From Solitalea agri (GTDB lineage Bacteria > Bacteroidota > Bacteroidia > Sphingobacteriales > Sphingobacteriaceae), in contig NZ_JAMWYS010000061.1 in assembly GCF_023914155.1 (NCBI RefSeq), positions 1 through 64,000 on the forward strand: a stretch of DNA of 64,000 bases, in the 5' to 3' direction. The translations under genes were made by a program, and so were the position numbers. Each line of letters opens with the position of its first letter. Positions within the stretch are counted from its first letter, which is position 1. A model generated the notes under the pieces. It had not been told where the DNA came from and did no database searches. It was given only the letters and a program-made list of their open reading frames with translations. Shown piece after piece: positions 52,971 to 63,091 of the stretch.

Positions 52971-54779
52971 ATGGGGAAGAAATCATTTCATTCATTTCAT
53001 ATTCCAGTAATGGGTTTGGCTTATACTATCGATAGTCCGGTCAAAGTAGCCCGTTATGGCATTTCATCAGTTGTATCGGTTGTAGAAGACCGATTAATTG
53101 AAATGATGCGTGGTTATTATTATTCAGAGTTAAAAGAAAAATATACTCCGATTACTGATAAAGAGCCTGATTATCGGGCAAAAAGAATAAAAGATTACCT
53201 TAATCTTTTAAACCGAATTGTTAAAAATCAATTTGAAGAACTAAAAAAATCGGCATTCGAAAAAGGATCAGAACTGGTTCGTTATTTCGAATTACTGCCT
53301 GAAAACCATAGTCTAAAAGTACTTTACACCAAAATGCAATCTGCTTGTAGTGAGCTTGAAAAAATGGAACTTCAAACTACACTACGCAAGTTAATAACTC
53401 CTGGAAGCATCGATGTAAACATCATGACAAAGGTAGATAAAAACAATTACGACAAAGCAGGGAATATTATTGAGAACGGATCAGATGCACTTACCGCACT
53501 GAAGGCTTACGCTGAAAGTGACCTTGAAAATTCCTCTATCATTTTTTCTGCGGGACTAAATCCTCGTTTGTTCAATTACCTTGACCAGTTTGAAGATTTT
53601 AAAGCTTCAGCAGATGGATCTTTCCGGAAAAAAATTGTGGTTAAGGTGAGCGATTATCGTTCAGCATTAATCCAGGGAAAATATTTAGCTAAAAAAGGTA
53701 TTTGGGTTAGTGAGTTTAGAATCGAGTCGGGTTTAAACTGCGGTGGGCATGCTTTTGCCACCGACGGGTTTCTAATCGGACCTATACTTCATGAGTTTAA
53801 GTCGAAAAGAGAAGAACTTACTCAAGAGCTTTTTAGTGTTTACCAAAAATCCTTCGAACAAAAAGAAGCAAGTATTCCGAATGAGGTTCCACAACTAAAA
53901 ATCACCTATCAGGGCGGTGTAGGAACAGCCAATGAGCATGATTTTTTATCAACCTATTATCAACTAGATTCTATAGGTTGGGGAACACCTTTTCTGCTGG
54001 TTCCTGAAGCTACCACTGTTGACAAAAGCACATTGGATTTACTAGCTCGGTCAGGAGAAGAGGATGTTATTTTAAGCAATAACTCTCCGCTTGGTGTTCG
54101 ATTTAATTATTTAAGAAGAAGTTCGGGCGAAATTGAGAAATTGCAACGTGTTGCCTGTAACAAACCGGGCAGCCCATGTACCGAAAAATACCTTCAGAAC
54201 AATACCGAATTTACCGAAAAACCTATTTGTACTGCATCAATAGAGTATCAGAAACTTAAAATTGATTCGATTAATAAGCAAGATATTTCTGCTAAAGAAA
54301 AAGAAAAGCAAATAGAAACGGTATTAAGTAAAGAATGTTTGTGTATTGGATTAAGCAATTCGGCATCGATAGCTTATAAAACTCCTTTTCTTAAGAATCT
54401 AACCGCTGTAACCGTTTGTCCGGGGCCAAACATTTCTTATTTCAATAAAATTGCTTCGTTAAAAGAGATGGTGAATCACATTTATGGTCGCGAAAACTTA
54501 TTAAGCAGTGTTGCCCGCCCGGATGTGTTTACAAAAGAGCTTCAACTTTACATCAGCTATTTAAAAGAACAAGTTGATGAGTTAGCTGAAAGCTTCAACC
54601 AGAAAAAAGAAAAATATGTGCTCGACTTTAAGGCTAATCTGGAAGATGGTATTAATTACTATCGACGAATAGCGAATAATCTTTCGGAATACAAAGTGGG
54701 AGCCAGATTTGAAGATGGTCTGAAAAATCTTGAACAAGAAATTCAGCAACTATTTAACAATAAACTACACACAGTGTAA
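52971..54779 (+). CDS. Conserved Cys-rich protein of unknown function
   Basis: A 602-aa protein from the ATG at 52971 (the TTG at 52932 is rejected). I do not recognise a named family. It has an N-terminal helical part (about 1-160), then alternating strand/helix sequence that would suit a TIM barrel. Conserved-looking blocks are FRIESGLNCGGHAFATDG, ITYQGGVGTANEHDFL, and a late cluster of cysteines (VACNKPGSPC, PICTAS, ECLCIGL, TVCPGPN) that could hold an iron-sulfur cluster. The GGVGTA block recalls flavin-phosphate loops. A charged C-terminal coiled coil ends it. No signal peptide is seen, so it is probably cytoplasmic. Confidence 0.75.
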   Translation: MGKKSFHSFHIPVMGLAYTIDSPVKVARYGISSVVSVVEDRLIEMMRGYYYSELKEKYTPITDKEPDYRAKRIKDYLNLLNRIVKNQFEELKKSAFEKGSELVRYFELLPENHSLKVLYTKMQSACSELEKMELQTTLRKLITPGSIDVNIMTKVDKNNYDKAGNIIENGSDALTALKAYAESDLENSSIIFSAGLNPRLFNYLDQFEDFKASADGSFRKKIVVKVSDYRSALIQGKYLAKKGIWVSEFRIESGLNCGGHAFATDGFLIGPILHEFKSKREELTQELFSVYQKSFEQKEASIPNEVPQLKITYQGGVGTANEHDFLSTYYQLDSIGWGTPFLLVPEATTVDKSTLDLLARSGEEDVILSNNSPLGVRFNYLRRSSGEIEKLQRVACNKPGSPCTEKYLQNNTEFTEKPICTASIEYQKLKIDSINKQDISAKEKEKQIETVLSKECLCIGLSNSASIAYKTPFLKNLTAVTVCPGPNISYFNKIASLKEMVNHIYGRENLLSSVARPDVFTKELQLYISYLKEQVDELAESFNQKKEKYVLDFKANLEDGINYYRRIANNLSEYKVGARFEDGLKNLEQEIQQLFNNKLHTV

Positions 54780-54806
54780 GTGATTAGTATAATTGTCTAT
54801 TAAAGC

Positions 54807-54839
54807 AAAGCGGTAAACCGAAAGGTTACCGCTTTTTTT
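54807..54839. terminator. Bidirectional terminator between the 602-aa gene and yhcC
   Basis: AAAGCGGTAAACC, tetraloop GAAA, GGTTACCGCTTT and a run of T: a stem with one bulge lying between convergent genes. Confidence 0.85.
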
Positions 54840-54850
54840 GTGGTATTTTT

Positions 54851-55807
54851 TTAGGACCAATTCTTTACCGGTTCATATTTACTTCCCTGCACCACTCCTT
54901 TTTTCTCCAAATAGTTCTCGAAATAGGTTTGAATGCCTGATTTGTTCATGCCCCAGTCTGGTGCAATTAAAAACTGACGATCAGAAATACCGAACAAACG
55001 TTGGATAACAATATCGGGGCGTAATAGAGGAATTAGCTCACAAAGAAACTCAGCATACTCCTCCATTGTAAAAAGTTTAAAAGGCTCGCGTTTGTATTTA
55101 ACTCCCATAATCGAACCTTCGACAATGTATAAGTGATGTAGTTTCACAAAATTGATTCGTGGATGACGATTGATTTCATCCGCATATGCCAGCATCATTT
55201 CTTTGGTTTCGCCAGGTAAGCCGAAGATCGAATGCACACAAACATCCAGCTTGGAATTTGTTAGCATTCCCAACACATTCACCAACTCGGCATGTGTACA
55301 TCCTCTATTTAATTGAGCAAGCGTATCTTCATAAATCGACTCCATGCCCATTTCAAGGTCAACATCAAACCGGTCGGTATAACTTTCTAACAAAGCAATC
55401 TTTTCTGCATCAATGCAATCGGCACGTGTACCAACTGATAAGCCTACTATATCATTTGTGTTTACTGATAAGGCTGCATCATACATTTCTTTCAGGTAGT
55501 GAGCAGGCGCATAGGTGTTGGTATTAGGCTGAAAATAAACAATGAATTTATCTGCTCTATACATTTGACGGGCTCGTTCCATCCCAAGCGACAGCTGGTC
55601 GCGCATATCGGGTAATGAACGGGTAAGCTCAGGAGTAAACGAATCGACATTACAATAAGTGCAGCCCCCGTACCCCTTGTTTCCATCTCTGTTCGGACAC
55701 GTAAACCCTCCATCTACAATTACCTTAAACACACGCTGTCCGTCATACTTCTCACGAAGCCAGGCGCCGTAGTTATTATATGTTGTTATTCCTGAAACCG
55801 TTGACAT
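54851..55807 (-). CDS. TIGR01212-family radical SAM protein (YhcC-like)
   Basis: Radical SAM enzyme of 318 aa, family YhcC/TIGR01212, close to the Elp3 group. The cluster-binding cysteines are spaced C-x11-C-x2-C: Cys37, Cys49 and Cys52 in FTCPNRDGNKGYGGCTYCN. Other family marks are YFQPNTNTYAP, GLSVGTRADCIDAEKI, DVDLEMGMESIYEDTLAQLN and VCVHSIFGLPGETKEMM. The reaction is not established. The promoter TACCTTTG ends four bases before the ATG. Confidence 0.92.
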   Translation of the reverse strand: MSTVSGITTYNNYGAWLREKYDGQRVFKVIVDGGFTCPNRDGNKGYGGCTYCNVDSFTPELTRSLPDMRDQLSLGMERARQMYRADKFIVYFQPNTNTYAPAHYLKEMYDAALSVNTNDIVGLSVGTRADCIDAEKIALLESYTDRFDVDLEMGMESIYEDTLAQLNRGCTHAELVNVLGMLTNSKLDVCVHSIFGLPGETKEMMLAYADEINRHPRINFVKLHHLYIVEGSIMGVKYKREPFKLFTMEEYAEFLCELIPLLRPDIVIQRLFGISDRQFLIAPDWGMNKSGIQTYFENYLEKKGVVQGSKYEPVKNWS

Positions 55808-55811
55808 GGCG

Positions 55812-55819
55812 CAAAGGTA
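55812..55819 (-). promoter_or_regulatory. yhcC -7 element, predicted leaderless
   Basis: TACCTTTG on the minus strand, then CGCC, then the ATG at 55807. The spacing equals that at bamD, so the mRNA should begin at or near the start codon. Confidence 0.7.
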
Positions 55820-55924
55820 AAGAAAAAAAGTAAGCCCCCTTAAATTTGCGTTTGTATCTGCAAATCAGGAGGCATTTGGAAATATTCAAACAGATTGTGT
55901 AAAGAACTTGATCAATGCTTTTCG

Positions 55925-56707
55925 TTAAGCAAAGCGTTCTCCTTCTTTTGGCATGGGGCGCGAAGAGGTTTTCCGGAATAAACGCATGGTATTTAACAAT
56001 AACCTATTCATAAAACCATTTACAGCAACAGTTTTTCCCTCAATCATCGAGTGAAAACCAAACTCTGCCACTTCCCAATCTTTAGGTAATTTTCGAGTTT
56101 TAAGAAGTTTGTTCACCTCCACTTCAGCCAAATGTTGTAACCCTGACTGTTTAGGATCAGGACAAAGAGCCGTTACTGTTATTCCACTATTTTTAAGCTC
56201 ATTAGCAATTGCTTCGGAGAAAGATAGCACAAACGCTTTTGTAGCATGATAAACCGCCATATTAGGTCCAGGCTGAAACGCCGCCGTTGAGGCAACATTC
56301 AGCACCCTTCCCTTACCGCGTTTTACCATATCATTTAAAATTAGCTTGGTGAGCTGTACTAAACTGACTACATTTAAATTGATCATCTCTCGTTCCTTTT
56401 CCCAATCAATCTCATAAAAGTTGCCTCCATCGCCAACACCTGCATTGTTAATTAAGTAATCAATGCTAAAACCGTCCTTAATAATATCATTGTATACAAC
56501 AAAAGGAGCATTTGTTTTACTAAGATCGAAAGGGATGAATTTAACCCGAACACCATAGCGTTGGTATAGATCGAGGGCAAGGTCGAGCAATTGGTCTTCG
56601 TTTTTATCAATTAAGACCAAGTCAACCTTATTACGGGCCATTATACGCGAGAAATAATAACCTATTCCTTGTGTAGCCCCGGTTATAAGGGCTGTCCGTT
56701 TATTCAT
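55925..56707 (-). CDS. Short-chain dehydrogenase/reductase
   Basis: NAD(P)-dependent classical SDR, 260 aa from the ATG at 56707 (a second in-frame ATG at 56752 adds 15 residues without SDR character). It has the cofactor motif TALITGATQGIGYYFSR, NNAGVGDGG, the catalytic Ser in LNVASTAAFQPGP, and Tyr-x3-Lys as YHATKAF. The C-terminus is extended and basic (LLLNTMRLFRKTSSRPMPKE), which may bring it near the membrane. Substrate unknown. Confidence 0.85.
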   Translation of the reverse strand: MNKRTALITGATQGIGYYFSRIMARNKVDLVLIDKNEDQLLDLALDLYQRYGVRVKFIPFDLSKTNAPFVVYNDIIKDGFSIDYLINNAGVGDGGNFYEIDWEKEREMINLNVVSLVQLTKLILNDMVKRGKGRVLNVASTAAFQPGPNMAVYHATKAFVLSFSEAIANELKNSGITVTALCPDPKQSGLQHLAEVEVNKLLKTRKLPKDWEVAEFGFHSMIEGKTVAVNGFMNRLLLNTMRLFRKTSSRPMPKEGERFA

Positions 56708-56838
56708 AAAGAGAGAGTTAGATTTATTGAAGTTACAAAAAATCAGTCGCATTGTAACATTCTGATTATAAACAAAAAAGAAACCAACTCTTAAAAAACA
56801 AACTTACGAACGGGTAACCATTTGAATTTCTGATGGTT

Positions 56839-57342
56839 TTAATTATCAGAGAGAAATTGCGTTAATTTTTCGGTGTATTTCAAGGCTCTTCTCTCAGCAA
56901 TTTGATCAAACACGAATAAAATCAAGGCTTGTAATAAAAGTCCCAGACCTATCCCCAACCAAAAATTCTGTTTTGAATAATTTGGCCAAATTAAACCAAC
57001 ACTAAGAAGCAATAAGCCAATTTCAACATACATGATCACTTTAAAATTGCTGTTAACTTTTTGAATACGCGGCAGCTCTTTATTTTTCAGATAATCAGGA
57101 TTCATATCAAAGCTATAGATCACATCACTGGTCTGTTTATCTGTTCGGGTATAGACCGAATAACCTACTGCTATTTCAATAATTCCAAAAACCAGCAATG
57201 GAAAAGCGGCACCTAAAAACATCTTCGATTTTAAAAAAAAGAAAACCACGGCTGTTAATACCGCTATTCCTCCAATAATCAGAATAATTAATGTGGCTGA
57301 TTTTTCAGCTTCAAAATAAGAACGGATATCCTGATGATTCAT
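56839..57342 (-). CDS. Hypothetical membrane protein with four helices
   Basis: A 167-aa protein with two hydrophobic helix pairs (about 17-64 and 104-145) separated by a soluble loop (about 65-100; SFDMNPDYLKNKELPRIQKV). I recognise no family. The gene lies between the SDR and the divergent icmF, and neither suggests a role. Confidence 0.6.
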   Translation of the reverse strand: MNHQDIRSYFEAEKSATLIILIIGGIAVLTAVVFFFLKSKMFLGAAFPLLVFGIIEIAVGYSVYTRTDKQTSDVIYSFDMNPDYLKNKELPRIQKVNSNFKVIMYVEIGLLLLSVGLIWPNYSKQNFWLGIGLGLLLQALILFVFDQIAERRALKYTEKLTQFLSDN

Positions 57343-57436
57343 AGATGGTTTTTAATTTGAAGATACTAATTCCCCAACATTGATTCTATCCTTAATTATA
57401 GGTTGAAATGTATAAATTTGACCCATCAATAACCTG

Positions 57437-60400
57437 ATGATGGAAACTGTAGAAGTTTATAAACCTAAGAACAAAGTACGATTTGTTACGGCCGCCTCCC
57501 TTTTCGACGGGCACGATGCATCTATAAATATCATGCGTCGTATCCTTCAGTCGTCAGGAGCGGAAGTAATTCACCTTGGCCATAACCGCTCTGTTGAAGA
57601 AGTGGTGAACTGTGCCATTCAGGAAGATGTGCAGGGAATTGCCATGACAAGTTATCAGGGCGGACACGTAGAATATTTCAAATATATGTTCGACCTGCTA
57701 AAAGAACGTGGTGCGGGACATATTAAGTTATTTGGAGGAGGAGGAGGAGTGATCCTTCCTGAAGAAATTGACGAGCTCCATCAATATGGTATAACTCGTA
57801 TTTTTTCTCCGGATGACGGTCGTACCATGGGATTACAAGGTATGATAAACTACCTGATGAAAGAATGTGATTTTCCGGTTAAAACTCAACTTAACGGAGA
57901 AATTAAAGATATAGGCAAGAAAGAAGTCACAGCCATTGCTCATGCAATTTCGGTTGCTGAAAACTTTCCGGAAGAAGCAGATAAATTTTTAGATGAGGTA
58001 AAAAGCCTAATTGGTCAACGCAAAATTCCAGTATTGGGAATCACCGGAACCGGTGGTGCTGGTAAATCTTCGTTAGTGGATGAATTGGTACGTCGTTACT
58101 TACTTGAAACTGATAAAACCATTGCCATTATTTCAGTCGATCCATCAAAACGCAAAACAGGAGGGGCTTTACTCGGCGACCGTATTCGTATGAACGCGAT
58201 CAATAATCCAAGGGTCTATATGCGATCTTTGGCAACCCGTCAGGCAAATCTTGCTCTTTCAAAATACGTTCAGGAAGCCATTGACATCTGCAAAGCCGCT
58301 TCTTACGACCTGATCATTGTAGAGACTTCAGGTATTGGCCAGTCTGACACCGAGATCACCGAACATTGCGATGTTTCATTATATGTAATGACACCTGAAT
58401 TTGGTGCGGCTACACAGTTGGAAAAAATTGACATGCTTGATTTTGCCGACTTGGTTGCCATCAACAAATTTGATAAGCGCGGAGCATTAGACGCTATTCG
58501 TGACGTTAAAAAACAATACAAGCGCAATCACAACCTTTGGGATGCTAATGATGACAGCCTGCCAATCTTTGGAACTATCGCTTCGCAGTTCAATGATCCG
58601 GGAATGAACAATTTGTTCGCTGCCTTAATGAGCAAGATCAAAGAAAAAACCGGAATTGATTTCCAAGCGCACTACGAGCTAACTCCTGAAGTTTCTGAAA
58701 AAGTTTACATCATTCCGCCTGATCGCAACCGCTATTTAGCAGAGATTGTTGAAAATAATCATGAATACAAGAAATGGGTAAATGAGCAGAGTAATACTGC
58801 CCAAAAGATGTTTCAGTTAAAAGGGACAATTGATTTATTGAAGAGTCAAGCGGAACCTCAAGCAGAAACAATCGGTCAGCTTGAACAACTATACATACAT
58901 CTGGAAGATAATCTTTCCGGCGAATGCAAACGTTTATTGCGTGAATGGCCTGAAACCGTAAAAAAATACTCGGAGGACTTTTTCGTTTATAAGGTTCGAG
59001 ACAAAGAAATAAGACAGCCTTTGTTTTACGAATCATTATCAAGGCTGAAAGTTCCAAAAATCGCTTTACCTAAATATGAAGCCTGGGGCGACATTTTACG
59101 TTGGTTATTAACCGAAAATGTCCCGGGGGAATTCCCTTATGCAGCAGGAGTATTTCCATTAAAGCGTGAAGGTGAGGACCCTACCCGTATGTTTGCCGGT
59201 GAAGGAGGGCCTGAACGTACCAATAAACGTTTCCACTATGTTTCATTAGGTCAGCCTGCTCACCGTTTATCTACGGCATTTGACTCGGTGACTTTATATG
59301 GTGAAGACCCGCATACCCGTCCGGATATTTACGGAAAAATTGGCAACTCTGGAGTATCCATCGCCACACTTGATGATTGCAAGAAATTGTACTCAGGTTT
59401 TGACCTTTGTCATACTAGCACTTCTGTTTCGATGACCATTAATGGCCCTGCTCCAATGTTATTGGGCTTTTTCATGAATGCAGCAATCGATCAGCAATGT
59501 GAAAAATACATTCATCAGCATGGATTGGTAAAAGAGGTGAAAGCTAAAATTGAGGAGATCTATAAGCTAAAAGGTATTGAGAGGCCAACCTATAATGGAG
59601 AGTTACCTGAAGGCAATAATGGTTTAGGTTTACTATTATTAGGTGTAACCGGCGACCAGGTTTTACCGGCTGATGTTTATGAAAAAATAAGAGCGCATGC
59701 AATTTCAACTGTTCGAGGAACCGTACAGGCCGATATTTTAAAAGAGGATCAGGCTCAAAACACCTGTATTTTCTCTACCGAGTTTGCCTTACGGATGATG
59801 GGTGATATTCAGCAATATTTCATCGATCAGAAAGTACGTAACTTCTATTCGGTATCTATTTCGGGTTATCACATTGCTGAAGCTGGTGCCAACCCAATTT
59901 CACAGCTCGCATTTACACTTGCAAACGGTTTTACCTTTGTTGAGTACTATCTAAGCAGAGGAATGCATATTGACGAATTTGCACCAAATCTTTCGTTTTT
60001 CTTCTCCAACGGTATTGATCCAGAATATGCGGTTATTGGCCGGGTGGCACGAAGAATTTGGGCAAAAGCCATCAAAAACAAATACAAAGGAAATGATCGT
60101 TCACAAAAACTGAAGTATCATATTCAAACTTCGGGACGTTCGTTGCATGCTCAGGAAATCGACTTTAACGATATTCGTACCACTTTACAGGCTCTTTACG
60201 CGATTTACGACAACTGTAATTCATTGCACACTAATGCATATGACGAAGCCATTACCACTCCTACCGAAGAATCGGTGCGCAGAGCCATGGCCATTCAGTT
60301 GATCATTAACCGTGAATTAGGTTTAGCCAAAAACGAAAACCCAATACAAGGGGCATTCATTATTGAAGAACTTACTGATTTGGTTGAAGAAGCTGTACTA

Positions 60401-60814
60401 GCCGAATTTAAACGCATCAACGATCGTGGTGGTGTTTTAGGAGCCATGGAAACTATGTATCAGCGCAGTAAAATACAGGAAGAATCGTTGTATTACGAAA
60501 CGTTAAAACACAACGGTGATTATCCGATTATTGGTGTAAACACTTTCTTGAACAGCAAAGGTTCTCCAACGGTTATTCCGCAAGAAGTAATCCGGGCAAC
60601 TGAGGAAGAAAAGCAATACCAAATTGCTGCTTTGCAGGAGTTCCAAAAACGCAATGACGATAAGTGTGCGCAGTCGCTCAAGGAACTTCAGCAAGCTGCC
60701 ATCCATAATCAGAACATTTTCGACAAATTAATGGAAGTAACCAAGTACTGCTCATTAGGCCAAATTTCTGGTGCTCTGTATCAGGTAGGCGGACAGTACA
60801 GAAGAAACATGTAA
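57437..60814 (+). CDS. icmF: Fused isobutyryl-CoA mutase IcmF (methylmalonyl-CoA mutase family)
   Basis: B12-dependent acyl-CoA mutase of 1125 aa fusing three parts. The N-terminal cobalamin domain (about 12-145) carries the Co-binding FDGHDASIN (DGHD, 24-27). A MeaB-like G-protein chaperone domain (about 195-430) has Walker [10 protein letters not shown] (204-212). The large mutase domain (about 560-1125) shows [38 protein letters not shown], and [16 protein letters not shown]. The fused order and length define IcmF, which interconverts isobutyryl- and n-butyryl-CoA; related forms act on isovaleryl- or pivalyl-CoA. TAAATTTG at 57413-57420 may be its -7 element. Confidence 0.93.
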   Translation: MMETVEVYKPKNKVRFVTAASLFDGHDASINIMRRILQSSGAEVIHLGHNRSVEEVVNCAIQEDVQGIAMTSYQGGHVEYFKYMFDLLKERGAGHIKLFGGGGGVILPEEIDELHQYGITRIFSPDDGRTMGLQGMINYLMKECDFPVKTQLNGEIKDIGKKEVTAIAHAISVAENFPEEADKFLDEVKSLIGQRKIPVLGITGTGGAGKSSLVDELVRRYLLETDKTIAIISVDPSKRKTGGALLGDRIRMNAINNPRVYMRSLATRQANLALSKYVQEAIDICKAASYDLIIVETSGIGQSDTEITEHCDVSLYVMTPEFGAATQLEKIDMLDFADLVAINKFDKRGALDAIRDVKKQYKRNHNLWDANDDSLPIFGTIASQFNDPGMNNLFAALMSKIKEKTGIDFQAHYELTPEVSEKVYIIPPDRNRYLAEIVENNHEYKKWVNEQSNTAQKMFQLKGTIDLLKSQAEPQAETIGQLEQLYIHLEDNLSGECKRLLREWPETVKKYSEDFFVYKVRDKEIRQPLFYESLSRLKVPKIALPKYEAWGDILRWLLTENVPGEFPYAAGVFPLKREGEDPTRMFAGEGGPERTNKRFHYVSLGQPAHRLSTAFDSVTLYGEDPHTRPDIYGKIGNSGVSIATLDDCKKLYSGFDLCHTSTSVSMTINGPAPMLLGFFMNAAIDQQCEKYIHQHGLVKEVKAKIEEIYKLKGIERPTYNGELPEGNNGLGLLLLGVTGDQVLPADVYEKIRAHAISTVRGTVQADILKEDQAQNTCIFSTEFALRMMGDIQQYFIDQKVRNFYSVSISGYHIAEAGANPISQLAFTLANGFTFVEYYLSRGMHIDEFAPNLSFFFSNGIDPEYAVIGRVARRIWAKAIKNKYKGNDRSQKLKYHIQTSGRSLHAQEIDFNDIRTTLQALYAIYDNCNSLHTNAYDEAITTPTEESVRRAMAIQLIINRELGLAKNENPIQGAFIIEELTDLVEEAVLAEFKRINDRGGVLGAMETMYQRSKIQEESLYYETLKHNGDYPIIGVNTFLNSKGSPTVIPQEVIRATEEEKQYQIAALQEFQKRNDDKCAQSLKELQQAAIHNQNIFDKLMEVTKYCSLGQISGALYQVGGQYRRNM

Positions 60815-60861
60815 TGAGATTTCAGATTGTAGAAGTACGATTTTAGAGTTTTAAATATAAG

Positions 60862-60890
60862 CGCCTTGCTGAAAACAGCAAGGCGTTATA
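60862..60890 (+). terminator. Intrinsic terminator after icmF
   Basis: CGCCTTGCTG (60862-60871), loop AAAA, CAGCAAGGCG (60876-60885): a perfect 10-bp stem followed by TTATATTTT. Confidence 0.8.
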
Positions 60891-60928
60891 TTTTCATCTA
60901 CTCACGGAAAGAAAATCAATTGCTTTTA

Positions 60929-61474
60929 CTAATAACAGTATTCTTCCAGCAATAGTCCTTCGATTCCCTTCTTTCTGGCTTTTTGAGCGAACCATCTCAT
61001 TATTGGCATGATCAGTTGATAGATACCGGGTAAGTTGGAATCACTCCAAACCATTAAAAGACTTAAATGATAAAAGCTTTTAGGAATCCCTTTTTTATTA
61101 GTTCTCCCATCTCTACATAAACCGTAAGCTACCATAAGAGTATTCTCAAAACCTGAATGACCCGGTTGGAGTAGTACATTGAACGTTACAGGATTACTAT
61201 CGGATGGATTAAAAAATCGGTGCATGATATTCTCCACTACCGTAAAATTTTCACCTTTTTTCAAAATAATCTTTTCTCCATCAGCCTCCACTTCTAATTC
61301 CCCTTCCAACACTTCAAAGGTTTCTGAAAAAGCTTTATGATAATGAAGGTCATTACCTCCGCCCGGAGACAGTTCGACTTCAACATAGGTGTGCTTACCA
61401 TCAGTTTCAGCCGACGTTTCTAAAAACGTCACCTTATCCTTAATTAAAGGATTCTCAATTGTCCTCCTTTTCAT
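60929..61474 (-). CDS. Cupin domain protein
   Basis: A 181-aa protein. The N-terminal two-thirds form a single cupin barrel with LSPGGGNDLHYHKAFSETFE (metal His residues and Glu) and ENFTVVENIMHRFFNP (the second motif). The C-terminal third has a hydrophobic helix (IYQLIMPIMRWFA) and a basic patch. It is translationally linked to the cytochrome c gene: the TAA of that gene and this ATG are separated by one base. Function unknown. Confidence 0.8.
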   Translation of the reverse strand: MKRRTIENPLIKDKVTFLETSAETDGKHTYVEVELSPGGGNDLHYHKAFSETFEVLEGELEVEADGEKIILKKGENFTVVENIMHRFFNPSDSNPVTFNVLLQPGHSGFENTLMVAYGLCRDGRTNKKGIPKSFYHLSLLMVWSDSNLPGIYQLIMPIMRWFAQKARKKGIEGLLLEEYCY

Positions 61475-61475
61475 C

Positions 61476-62336
61476 TTATAGTGTATTTAGAAATTTATAT
61501 AAAGCTTTTATCTCCACGTCACTATATTCTCTGGTCATTTGCCAAGGCATATCTTCGGTGTTCATTTGCGTGCCATTGGGTCTTTTTCCTGTACGCAAAA
61601 CAGATGTAAATTGCTCTTCTGTCCATTTACCCACAGCGCCAGTTTTGGTTAAATCAGGAACATGAGGTCCTCCCGGAGCCAGATTTTCACCTCCTTTAAA
61701 ATTTGGCTGGTGACAACCCGTACATGTTTGGGCTATATATTTTCCAAACTCAATTGAAACTTCGGGCTTAATCTCCGCAATTATTCCCTGGCTATGATCG
61801 ATCTTTTCGGCCGCGTATATATGAACCATTCCCAAAGCATCAAGTACTTTTCCTAATGGGCCAATTGAAATAGGTGGAAGATCAGTTTTTGATTCTTGAA
61901 GGGTCTTACAATAAGCAATAAGCGCAGCCAGGTCTTTTTCTGAAAGAGCCATGTTTTTATCAGAAGGCATGATGATCAGTGGTCTTCCATCTTTTTTTAT
62001 CCCATGGCGAATGGCTTTTATCCAGTCTTGATCAGTATTGTTTTTTAATAAGGTGAGATTTGCAGAGCTAAAAGTGCCAAGTAATGCATCTTGAAAGAAG
62101 ACTTTGCCGTCTAGCTTTGTCCCGTGGCAATCCTGACAGCCTTTAATAATTGAAAGATGCTTTCCTAGTTCAATGGAAGCCGAATCAGAGGGGATATTTA
62201 TATTCTCTGCTTCTACAGTATAAACCTTTTGACCTCGCTTATAAATATTAAATGAGATTATTCCGTAGGCCAATACTAACATTCCAATTAGTGAGCCCAA
62301 AGTGATTCCTGTGATTTTTAAGATTTTCTTAATCAT
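61476..62336 (-). CDS. Membrane-anchored di-heme cytochrome c
   Basis: A 286-aa c-type cytochrome with an N-terminal membrane anchor (about 10-28) and two heme-binding motifs, CQDCH (67-71) and CTGCH (205-209). Each is followed by a typical class I segment (MPSDKNMALSEKDLAALIAY; GGPHVPDLTKTGAVGK). The two domains resemble small alcohol-dehydrogenase or sorbosone-type electron-transfer modules. The redox partner is not encoded nearby. It is the first gene of a two-gene operon with the cupin. Confidence 0.88.
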   Translation of the reverse strand: MIKKILKITGITLGSLIGMLVLAYGIISFNIYKRGQKVYTVEAENINIPSDSASIELGKHLSIIKGCQDCHGTKLDGKVFFQDALLGTFSSANLTLLKNNTDQDWIKAIRHGIKKDGRPLIIMPSDKNMALSEKDLAALIAYCKTLQESKTDLPPISIGPLGKVLDALGMVHIYAAEKIDHSQGIIAEIKPEVSIEFGKYIAQTCTGCHQPNFKGGENLAPGGPHVPDLTKTGAVGKWTEEQFTSVLRTGKRPNGTQMNTEDMPWQMTREYSDVEIKALYKFLNTL

Positions 62337-62635
62337 GATGTTGTTGTTGTTAGTTTTAAATACCCGGTGTTACCCGAACCGATTCAAGTAATTCGAATAA
62401 TTAAAATTACAACACCTTATTTTTCTACAAATCAGTACTTTAACTAGGTTTCACAATTAAGTATTTCCACTTAGACAGGAGCTGTTTCTAGGTTAATGAA
62501 TAGGCAGTAAATAGGAGCTCCCTGACGTAGTACACTGGTTCAGTTTTTGGTTTTATTAAGTGCAACTAAAACAGACTAAAACCAAACAATATAACAATTG
62601 AAAGACTTTACACACTTGTTTTTAACCTCAAAGTA
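62337..62635. other. Intergenic region between the cytochrome c and zinc-ribbon genes
   Basis: About 300 bases between divergent genes. An AGGAGCT/AGCTCCT pair (62478 and 62515 areas) could form a hairpin on the plus strand. No ORF and no consensus promoter are seen. Confidence 0.4.
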
Positions 62636-62944
62636 ATGAAAAAGCTCATATTGTTATTTGTAACTTGCGCTTTTGCTCTAGGAGCTTATGCACAAGAAGT
62701 TCCAACAATGGCAGCAAAAACCAGCTCTCATAAACATACTGCTAGTGTTGTCAAATTTTGGTGTCCTAAGTGTGACTATTCATCCACAGAACGAGGAGAT
62801 TGCCCTACAGACCATGTAGCGCTAATCAAAGAAGGCGACTATTATTGTAAAGATCACAACAATGAAATTAGCGCTCAGCCTGGTAAATGCCCTCAATGCC
62901 ATAAAAAATTAAGTAAAATGACAGCTAAAACAGCAGGTTCTTAA
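62636..62944 (+). CDS. Small secreted zinc-ribbon/heavy-metal-binding-domain-like protein
   Basis: A 102-aa exported protein (signal MKKLILLFVTCAFALGAYAQ) whose mature part carries six cysteines and several His. FWCPKCDYSS has Cys43 and Cys46, then come Cys56 and Cys71, and GKCPQCHKKL has Cys85 and Cys88. The layout (W-C-P-x-C, D-Y-Y-C-K-D-H, G-K-C-P-x-C) resembles heavy-metal-binding (HMBD/YHS-like) domains found on efflux adaptors, but here it stands alone. It may buffer zinc or copper in the periplasm. A strong terminator follows. Confidence 0.7.
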   Translation: MKKLILLFVTCAFALGAYAQEVPTMAAKTSSHKHTASVVKFWCPKCDYSSTERGDCPTDHVALIKEGDYYCKDHNNEISAQPGKCPQCHKKLSKMTAKTAGS

Positions 62945-62976
62945 TAATTTTTGTATCCCTAGCTTTCCGTATTTAA

Positions 62977-63004
62977 AAAACCGACTTTAGGTCGGTTTTT
63001 TTTT
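62977..63004 (+). terminator. Intrinsic terminator after the zinc-ribbon gene
   Basis: AAAACCGAC, a 5-nt loop TTTAG, GTCGGTTTT and further T: a 9-bp stem with a long U-tract. Confidence 0.88.
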
Positions 63005-63091
63005 GCTGAAGACACTTGTATGAATATTCCTGGTTTAGAAACTAAAGTTAAATTCCTGACCATGATTGTTGATTTCTAACTGTTGGACTCT

